This document shows positions 28,413 to 35,247 of a DNA stretch of 35,247 bases, piece by piece. Every line of letters starts with the position of its first letter. The first letter of the stretch is position 1. Source of the DNA: Candidatus Bathyarchaeota archaeon (GTDB lineage: Archaea > Thermoproteota > Bathyarchaeia > Bathyarchaeales > DTEX01); the NCBI GenBank assembly GCA_018396655.1, contig JAGTQF010000011.1, positions 1 through 35,247 on the forward strand, read 5' to 3'. The notes beneath the pieces were generated by a model. That model did no database searches, had not been told where the DNA came from, and saw only the letters and a list, made by a program, of their open reading frames with translations. The position numbers were made by a program, and so were the translations under genes.

Positions 28413-30303
28413 GCAAACTAGTGTAGCCCTACGCGGTCGAGGATTAACCTGGCGCTCTATACTTGCTCTCCTCTACATAACGTTTGTATTCCAGTCTTCT
28501 ATGGCCTTCATGCATCTGGTGACGGGTTCAACTCCCTCTTATTCCGCTGTTCAATGGGCTACAATCCTACTATTCATAGAGTTGGCAGCGGTCTTCGCTG
28601 GGACTAAACTGACAATATTTGAGGCTGTAATAATTTATTTAGCGGCTGGGCAATCGATAAAATACTGGTGGTTCCTAGCCCCTACGCTTGGGAATCTTGC
28701 TCATCCAGGATGGATATACCAGATATATTTGAGGTATTCACCGGTCTCTATTGCTCTGGGGCTTGCTGATAAAATTCCGTGGTTCTATGCTCCAGAATCT
28801 TACGAGGTTTGGGTTCAGAGAACATTGTTTCATTCCGAATGGACTATAGTGGCCATTTGGACAGCTGCATATTGGCTTGCAGCTATGTTTGGGGATTTCG
28901 CAATGAGCATACTAGGTTACCACCTATATGTACGTGTGGAAAATCTGCCATTCCCATATGCTGACCCGATAGTTGATACGACAAGAACTCTTATAGAAAG
29001 AGAATGGAAGAGAATGAGTATACTTGGTGCATCATCAATTCTAGGTTTCGTTTATGGTCTTCTGCTTTATACTCTCCCGCTAACTGGAGAAGTCTTCCTA
29101 AATGTTAATCTTAGAACTATACCAATTCCATGGGTAGACTACAATTATCTAATACAGCAGGCTTTGCCCGGGGCTTCACTTGGTATTGCTACCGACCTAG
29201 CGGTTATGGCGACAGGCTTCATACTGCCATTTAATGTTGTTTTGGGCTCACTAATAGGTTCCATCGCCATATATGTTGTTGGAAACCACCTACTAGTTAG
29301 GTACGGTGTAACTGGCTTCGCTCAGGAATACACCTATGGGATGGATATACAGACTTGCTGGCAGCGCTCTGTATTATGGGCTTGGGCAATGCCGATGGTC
29401 GGAGTTGCAGTGGCTGTGGGCGTGGTCCCATTACTACTTAGGCCCAGAGAGACCTTTAAGGCCTTTAAGGCTTTTAGGCGTGTTACTGAGACCGCTGCTG
29501 AGTTTAATGTGGGGCTAGTTATAGGCTTATTCTTGGCAGCAACTCTTGGTTTATCCTTCGTTGATTATTGGCTCGCGCCGGACTTCCCACTAGTCTACCT
29601 AATATTACTTAATGTTGTTATACCATTCCTAACAATGCTTGTGGCTGTTCGCGGTGAGGGACTAGGAGTAAGCATTGGAGTGCCCTATGTAAGGGAACTC
29701 GTGATTAAAGCAACTGGGTATCCGGGCATAAACGCATGGTTTGTTCCAATATATACTTCGTCTTCTTGGGTTACTGGATTTAAGGTGTGCGATATGACCA
29801 ATACGAGGATGAAGGATGTAATACTTGGCATGTTCATAATATTCCCAGTAGCCCTGTTTATAGGGTACATAACGGTTCAGTCATTATGGAGGGTTGCTCC
29901 AATACCATCCTCAGTTTATCCAGGAGTACTTTACGCATGGCCAGTGCAAGCGACATTTCAATCCATCTTTATATCACCGGAGGCAGCGGTTTTCTTCCAG
30001 GTTCCCTATATGCTTTACGGGTTCATTGCCGGCAGCATATTGTATATCGTGGGGCACGTGCTACATATAACGCCCCTAGTAATTGGAATAGCTGGTGGAA
30101 TCGGCTCTCCAACCCCATCGGCTCTCTCAATCTTCATTGGAGCAGTAATCGGTCTATTAATGCAGCGCCTTATCGGCAGAGACTTCTGGAGAAGCATTCG
30201 AGGCATAATCTACGCTGGAATCTTACTGGGTGAGGGACTGGCGGTTACAATAGGCACCGGATTAGCTGTGATAATGAGAAGCATGTGGGCAGCCCCATAC
30301 TAA
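28405..30303 (+). CDS. Large polytopic membrane protein, OPT-like (possibly DUF6785/DUF6784 family)
   Basis: Many TM helices; VRVENLPFPYADPIVDTTRTL resembles the OPT-type FP.A motif. GAGGAGG at 28389-28395 precedes GTG at 28405, a better start than 28384 given by the ORF track. Confidence 0.6.
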   Translation: MSEQTSVALRGRGLTWRSILALLYITFVFQSSMAFMHLVTGSTPSYSAVQWATILLFIELAAVFAGTKLTIFEAVIIYLAAGQSIKYWWFLAPTLGNLAHPGWIYQIYLRYSPVSIALGLADKIPWFYAPESYEVWVQRTLFHSEWTIVAIWTAAYWLAAMFGDFAMSILGYHLYVRVENLPFPYADPIVDTTRTLIEREWKRMSILGASSILGFVYGLLLYTLPLTGEVFLNVNLRTIPIPWVDYNYLIQQALPGASLGIATDLAVMATGFILPFNVVLGSLIGSIAIYVVGNHLLVRYGVTGFAQEYTYGMDIQTCWQRSVLWAWAMPMVGVAVAVGVVPLLLRPRETFKAFKAFRRVTETAAEFNVGLVIGLFLAATLGLSFVDYWLAPDFPLVYLILLNVVIPFLTMLVAVRGEGLGVSIGVPYVRELVIKATGYPGINAWFVPIYTSSSWVTGFKVCDMTNTRMKDVILGMFIIFPVALFIGYITVQSLWRVAPIPSSVYPGVLYAWPVQATFQSIFISPEAAVFFQVPYMLYGFIAGSILYIVGHVLHITPLVIGIAGGIGSPTPSALSIFIGAVIGLLMQRLIGRDFWRSIRGIIYAGILLGEGLAVTIGTGLAVIMRSMWAAPY

Positions 30304-30429
30304 ATAAAAGATCTCCCCACCATTTTTTAACAATATTGTTTAGTCGTTTTTCAGATGGAATGTTGAAGTTAGCGCGATTTACTAATTGATGGAATCTCGC
30401 GTGGTAGGTGTAAAATTCTAGGCGTTAAT

Positions 30430-30440
30430 TTTATAAATTA
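30430..30440 (+). promoter_or_regulatory. Candidate TATA box upstream of the second OPT-like gene
   Basis: TTTTATAAATT about 50 nt upstream of the proposed TTG start at 30487. Confidence 0.35.
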
Positions 30441-30486
30441 AAATGTAAATAATAAAGTGGGAGTGAGGGAAAAGGAGGGGAATCTT

Positions 30487-32598
30487 TTGGCTGAAAAGGT
30501 TGTAGCCGTTATAAGACCTAGGGCTTATATCATTGGCGCTATTGCGGCCGCAATAGCCGTATTGGTCATGGAGTTCGTTGCGCTCTTCACTCCAGGCGGC
30601 ACACTATGGGGCCTGCATGGTGAGACATGGAGCAATGCTTGGATGTCTAATATGACGTTTGGTTTCTTCTGGCCGCTTCTTCTATCATCAATATGCGCCC
30701 TACTGGGAAAATATAATGTTATATCTAAGCAGGAGTTTGTGATTATCCTGACTATGGTTTGGACTACGTGGATGCTCCCAAGCTACTATGGTATACTCCC
30801 ATTGTTGACGGCTCTTGGGACAGCAAGGCAGATTCCGGCATTCCATAGATGGAACCTTGAGTATGCTAAGGACATTAATTGGCAGTTTGGGCCTGACCCA
30901 CTAAACCCCGCATTATGGGAGTCATGGATGTATGGAGGCCCAGTCCCATGGGCTGAGTGGATGCCAGCCCTAACATTCACCCTAGCAAGGCTCATACCAT
31001 ACTATTTAATGTACATGTTCTTTGCGACGTTATGGCGTAGGGAATGGGTTGATGTTGAAGCACTACCATTCCCACATGCAACGGCAGCATCAAAGCTGGT
31101 AGATATGGCGTTTGAGAAGGAGAACGGCTCAATAAAACTGTTCAGAAATATATGGCTTTGGCTGGGAGTCCTAATAGGGCTACTAGCAATATACCCATAC
31201 TGGATATGGACAATACCAGGACTAGGCATACCCATACCCTCCCACATGGGTAGAATAGGTGTTGATTACACGCCATACGTGATTATACCACTAGCAAACC
31301 TAAACTTCAACTTCGAACTATTCCTAATAGCCGGAGCAATACTAGTCCCAACCAAAACGCTATTCAGCTACGTAGTAACAAGCATAGCTGTAATGTGGGT
31401 TTGGTGGCCAATAATGAACTATCTCGGCCTCTGGGAAGCCCAGTCCGCTGGCACTACCGGCTATGCTCACTCGCTCTACCATAACATTTGGAGGGGCACA
31501 TCTACTGGCCCAATGATGTCGGCATGGAAGAGCGAATGGGGGCCGCCGGCACTGCTAGCTATAGGAGCGTTATTTGCGTTCATATTTGTTCCATCATTCA
31601 CAACATTCAGGGGTGAATTGGTCAATTGCCTTAAGGCAATTGTCGGTAAAGCCCCACCAGAAGTCGAGGAAAGGGAACCAATGAAATATAGGCTCATGTT
31701 TCTGCTCTTCATAGTATTTCTACTCATATCAGTGGGCTTATGGTACTACGCAAGCTTAGGAACACTGCCAATAATATTCGGGATAATATACTATATATTA
31801 AACGGATTGTATTACATGGGCAGAGCTAGGACCGCAGCCGAGTTCGGTCTAGTTATGGATGGCTGGAACGACCAGATATTTGCCCATAACTGGGATAGTA
31901 TGGCTAAGGAGTGGTGGCTCGCCGACCCCGCCTCACCATTCTACATAAGAGACCCAGCAGTCAGATTCCTACCATTAAAGACGGAGTGGACGTGGTTCAC
32001 AACGACCATGAGGACTGCTCCAATGGCATCCCTACTAGAAATGTATAAGATTGGTTCGCTTCAGGGGGTTAGGTCAAAGCATATACTGACAAGCACAATA
32101 ATTGCTATGATAGTCGGCTTAATAGTCGCGATATTCGCTTATCTGCCATTATGGTGTAGTTATGGCGCAACAAACCTATCAATATTCAATTATACTGGTG
32201 CGCCACACAACTACTTCCAGAGAGCACCAACATATGGATCCATAAGTGAGGTCGGGGATTACTGGAGGAGTGGCTTAGGCCATCAGCCTCAGCTCAAGCA
32301 TTGGGTCCAGATAATCGTTGGGGCCGCAATAGTGACCGTTGTATACATATTACATGCTAGGTTCCCATGGTTCCCACTCAACGCAGCCGGAGTAACATTA
32401 GGCTTCTGCTGGATTACCTATACTGTGACTGTTCCAGCCTTGGTTGCTTTGGTGGCTAAGTATGTGATATTGAGGATTGGTGGTGCAAAGGTCTACGAGG
32501 AGATGGTCGTCCCATTCGCAATAGGCGCAATGGCATGCACAGGCATAGCCATATTCTGGGGAGTCCTATACAACTACGCCGCCCTACTAACAGCATAA
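30487..32598 (+). CDS. Large polytopic membrane protein, OPT-like (paralogue of the preceding gene)
   Basis: Many TM helices; VDVEALPFPHATAASKLVDM aligns with NLPFPYADPIVDT of the previous protein. GGAGGGG just upstream of TTG 30487 (ORF track gives 30457). Confidence 0.6.
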   Translation: MAEKVVAVIRPRAYIIGAIAAAIAVLVMEFVALFTPGGTLWGLHGETWSNAWMSNMTFGFFWPLLLSSICALLGKYNVISKQEFVIILTMVWTTWMLPSYYGILPLLTALGTARQIPAFHRWNLEYAKDINWQFGPDPLNPALWESWMYGGPVPWAEWMPALTFTLARLIPYYLMYMFFATLWRREWVDVEALPFPHATAASKLVDMAFEKENGSIKLFRNIWLWLGVLIGLLAIYPYWIWTIPGLGIPIPSHMGRIGVDYTPYVIIPLANLNFNFELFLIAGAILVPTKTLFSYVVTSIAVMWVWWPIMNYLGLWEAQSAGTTGYAHSLYHNIWRGTSTGPMMSAWKSEWGPPALLAIGALFAFIFVPSFTTFRGELVNCLKAIVGKAPPEVEEREPMKYRLMFLLFIVFLLISVGLWYYASLGTLPIIFGIIYYILNGLYYMGRARTAAEFGLVMDGWNDQIFAHNWDSMAKEWWLADPASPFYIRDPAVRFLPLKTEWTWFTTTMRTAPMASLLEMYKIGSLQGVRSKHILTSTIIAMIVGLIVAIFAYLPLWCSYGATNLSIFNYTGAPHNYFQRAPTYGSISEVGDYWRSGLGHQPQLKHWVQIIVGAAIVTVVYILHARFPWFPLNAAGVTLGFCWITYTVTVPALVALVAKYVILRIGGAKVYEEMVVPFAIGAMACTGIAIFWGVLYNYAALLTA

Positions 32599-32692
32599 AA
32601 AAGAAGCCAAATCAACCACAACCCCTACAATTTTTTAAATATCTCATCACAAAACCAGGCTAGCAATATTTCCCTTATACCTTCATATGCTG

Positions 32693-32730
32693 ATACCTCC
32701 CTATCTTCTCGAATAGCCTCTCCCCCTCTA
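32693..32730 (-). repeat. 38-bp repeat, diverged copy 3 (inverted relative to copies 1 and 2)
   Basis: Minus strand TAGAGGGGGAGAGGCTATTCGAGAAGATAGGGAGGTAT; 31/38 identities to copies 1/2 by hand alignment, with the last 15 nt identical. Confidence 0.75.
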
Positions 32731-32772
32731 CTGCAAGAGTTTTTATGTATAATCCATGAATATTTTATTGGG

Positions 32773-33666
32773 ATGGAGAAGATGCTTTTAAGCGGGTTAA
32801 GAAACCCCCTCCTAGTAATAGCTGCCATAGCCTTCTTTTTAGATTCCAACGTATTATCTGCTGATCTTCGGGAGTGCGGAAGAGCTATTGTTATCGACCC
32901 ATTTAATAGAGAATTTAATTTAATGTCTCTGGACGTATATGAAATGTACATGAGGAGCATAATTTATAGTCTTGAGAGGGCTGGCTATGCTGTAGATTAC
33001 TATAAGGATGAAAATGTAACGATAGATCTTCTTAAGAGACTTGATGATGAGGGATATGACATTGTCTATATAAATTCGCATGGATTCATCGATTCTCGGG
33101 GGTTATTCGCGCTATTCGTTAGGGAGAAATTAAATTCAGAGAACGCGCTTCTATATCAAGACGATATTGCAGAGAACCTTATAGGATATCTTAAGGAGGG
33201 GGATTTGGCGGGATATCTCTATGTAACGCCGGGATTCTTTTTACGATATGGAAATGATAGTCGTCTTCCCGGAACAATTATTTTTGTGGACGCATGCTAC
33301 TCCGGAAATAATACGAGTCTAGCGGACGTTTTCCTCGTTTTAGGAGCTAGTTGCTTCATAGGCTGGGATAAAGTTGTTAATGTAATACATGGGATAATGA
33401 TGGACGGGCTTTTCTTTCATGAGACATGTAAGTATAATAGGACTGTTGAGGAGGCACTCCGTAAGACTAGGAGAGACCCAGAGAGTGGGGCATCACTAGT
33501 CTATTTCGGAGACGGCTCCCTAAGAATTCAAAGGGTTGCATTAAATGCGGAATCTGAGGAAATCCCTAATTTCATTTTAGGAATAATACTCATCTTAATA
33601 TTTTCAGCTTCAGCTTGTATAAGCTACATTATGCTATCAAAAGTTCTTGGAAAAGGAAAATATTAA
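32773..33666 (+). CDS. Membrane-tethered caspase-like (clan CD) protein
   Basis: N-terminal signal/TM; DIVYINSHGF (His-Gly after a beta strand) and GTIIFVDACYSGNN (catalytic Cys context); C-terminal TM FILGIILILIFSASACISYIML. Confidence 0.6.
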   Translation: MEKMLLSGLRNPLLVIAAIAFFLDSNVLSADLRECGRAIVIDPFNREFNLMSLDVYEMYMRSIIYSLERAGYAVDYYKDENVTIDLLKRLDDEGYDIVYINSHGFIDSRGLFALFVREKLNSENALLYQDDIAENLIGYLKEGDLAGYLYVTPGFFLRYGNDSRLPGTIIFVDACYSGNNTSLADVFLVLGASCFIGWDKVVNVIHGIMMDGLFFHETCKYNRTVEEALRKTRRDPESGASLVYFGDGSLRIQRVALNAESEEIPNFILGIILILIFSASACISYIMLSKVLGKGKY

Positions 33667-33706
33667 TCAATATACTTCGCATTTATGCTCACATTCCAAA
33701 AATTAC

Positions 33707-35215
33707 TTAATCAACATATGGCCATGATTTATTTTTTAGTTCTTCAGAGGGTGGATATTTAACTTCTAAGGCTCTCTCTTTTGACATAAGTTCCTCCTTA
33801 CTTATCCATCTACGTTTCCTTAGATCTTCTTCTGAGAGTACATCTTCAAATTGAGGAAGCCATCTTTTCTGGTAAAAAAGCATGTTTTCCATCATGTCTT
33901 CTATTGCTTCTTCATCTTCTATAAAAGCGCACATCGCATCCCTTAAAAGAGCTTCATAGAGGAGAGTTTTATCACCCTTCAATGCTGCCTCAACTATTAG
34001 ACGCTGATTTTCAGCATGTGGTTTTATTAACTCTGCAATTTCGGAAGGCATTTTACCAACATTTACTCCGCGTATTCTTCGGTTCTTAAAGTATCCTGGT
34101 ATTTCAACTATACAATCTTCTGGAAGATTTGGTATAAAGCCCATGTTAGGTATGTTAACTACATATTTATTTGGAATATCGTTTTTCCAATCCCTTGTCA
34201 TATCTAGTGCTTTTTCTCCACCTTTAAATGGAGCTGGCAAACGATCTATATACCAGTCTCTTGACATTGTATAGAAGTGAATAACAGCCCACTTATGCTT
34301 TCTGTCCAACTCGTTAACGTTACGGATGATATTAATACCAAAGGGAGATTGAAGGTAGTTAAAGTAATTATAATATCTTGGGATGAACTCGGCTACGTGT
34401 CTGCTTCCTGGGTAAGGAAAAAGACCATGTTTACCTAGCAAATAAAAATTAAATGCTCTTCCATAAAATGATGTTCTATAGTATTCCTTCCACCTCATGT
34501 GTAAAAGTGGATATATATCTTCACCTTTATATCTGCATTCTAAAAGCCAACCAAAATGATTAATTCCACCGTAAATTAAGTCCATCTCCTCCCATCTTTC
34601 AATTTGATAACCATTAATGCGCATTATCTCTTGAATAACTTTCATTCCACCAAAAAGTTCGTGACATAAGCCTATTACTTGAAGATCTGGAGCTATAGTT
34701 CGCATCGTTAAGGTTAAACATGAAAGTGGATTTGTATAATTAAAGACAACTGCGTTAGGACATAAGTCCTTAATATCTCTTGCAATCTCAACAAAAACTG
34801 GTACGCATCTCATGGCACGAAATATCCCGCCTGGTCCAACAGTATCACCCGTATTTTGCGGTATCCCAAATTTTAGCGGTAAATGAATGTCTATCCACTC
34901 AGCTTCTTGTGCGCCAACTGAGATTGAAATATAGACAAAATCGGCATTTTTTAATGCTTTTCTCCTATCAGTTGTGCTCTCCACAAAAATTTCTGCGCTA
35001 TATTTTCTAGCCATGTTCACCAAAATCTTATGTACGCATTTGAGTAGATCTGCGTCAATGTCAACCAACGAGACTTCTAAAGGATGAACCTCTTTCATAG
35101 CGACAATGTTTCTAAAAAGTCCTATAGAAAAGCGGTGAGAGCAAGCGCCTATATAGACAATTTTTAGTTTTTCGCTCAAAATTATAACCTCCGCTAATAA
35201 ATTTGGAGGAACCAA
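33707..35215 (-). CDS. Glycoside hydrolase family 4 (NAD/metal-dependent; alpha-galactosidase/galacturonidase-like)
   Basis: KIVYIGACSHRFSIGL Rossmann start; NTGDTVGPGGIFRAMR; FNYTNPLSCLT; GLCHELFGG; GGINHFGWL. Confidence 0.85.
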   Translation of the reverse strand: MVPPNLLAEVIILSEKLKIVYIGACSHRFSIGLFRNIVAMKEVHPLEVSLVDIDADLLKCVHKILVNMARKYSAEIFVESTTDRRKALKNADFVYISISVGAQEAEWIDIHLPLKFGIPQNTGDTVGPGGIFRAMRCVPVFVEIARDIKDLCPNAVVFNYTNPLSCLTLTMRTIAPDLQVIGLCHELFGGMKVIQEIMRINGYQIERWEEMDLIYGGINHFGWLLECRYKGEDIYPLLHMRWKEYYRTSFYGRAFNFYLLGKHGLFPYPGSRHVAEFIPRYYNYFNYLQSPFGINIIRNVNELDRKHKWAVIHFYTMSRDWYIDRLPAPFKGGEKALDMTRDWKNDIPNKYVVNIPNMGFIPNLPEDCIVEIPGYFKNRRIRGVNVGKMPSEIAELIKPHAENQRLIVEAALKGDKTLLYEALLRDAMCAFIEDEEAIEDMMENMLFYQKRWLPQFEDVLSEEDLRKRRWISKEELMSKERALEVKYPPSEELKNKSWPYVD

Positions 35216-35247
35216 TTTATATCGCTTGCTGTTAAAAAATAGTGAGA

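Noticed and set aside
30304-30456. Possible structured RNA or riboswitch in the gap between the two OPT-like genes
   Set aside because: Only a T-rich run (30323-30330) and a TATA-like box are visible; no convincing stable hairpin by eye.
32625-32960. 111-aa minus-strand ORF spanning repeat copy 3 and the 5' end of the caspase-like gene
   Set aside because: It overlaps the better supported caspase-like CDS and reads the repeat in a different frame from the one conserved between copies 2 and 3.
1-35247. CRISPR arrays, tRNA or rRNA genes, transposases, phage genes
   Set aside because: None recognised on reading both strands; no regularly spaced repeats or integrase/transposase-like ORFs. A tRNAscan or IS search could still find something subtle.

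Overview
The window is archaeal, probably from the TACK/Bathyarchaeia group (inferred from gene content). The left two thirds is mostly housekeeping. It holds an ABC ATPase (cut by the window edge), a site-2 protease, a TtuA/Ncs6-like tRNA thiolase, a DUF2148 ferredoxin-domain protein, the SRP (7S) RNA on the minus strand, archaeal phosphoglycerate mutase, AMP phosphorylase and SHMT. It also holds a DUF4258/DUF2283 toxin-antitoxin-like pair, a compact overlapping aroD-aroE-aroK-aroA-aroC operon, a class II aldolase, a MoaD/ThiS protein with an aldehyde:ferredoxin oxidoreductase, and a heterodimeric ABC exporter. The right third is accessory and largely extracytoplasmic. It holds a pilin-like protein, an ICMT-like methyltransferase, a membrane-anchored GH30-like hydrolase, and a 1551-aa M28-peptidase-like/FtsX-permease fusion. 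The fusion is followed by two tandem OPT-like polytopic proteins, a membrane-tethered caspase-like protein and a GH4 enzyme. The main candidate for an undescribed system is the cluster at 23757-33666. In it, the M28-like ectodomain appears to have lost its zinc ligands, no ABC ATPase is nearby, and two OPT-like proteins plus a caspase-fold protein are adjacent. A second unexplained signal is a 38-bp sequence present as an exact direct repeat flanking the DUF4258/DUF2283 pair. A diverged inverted third copy lies about 24 kb away, next to the caspase-like gene.
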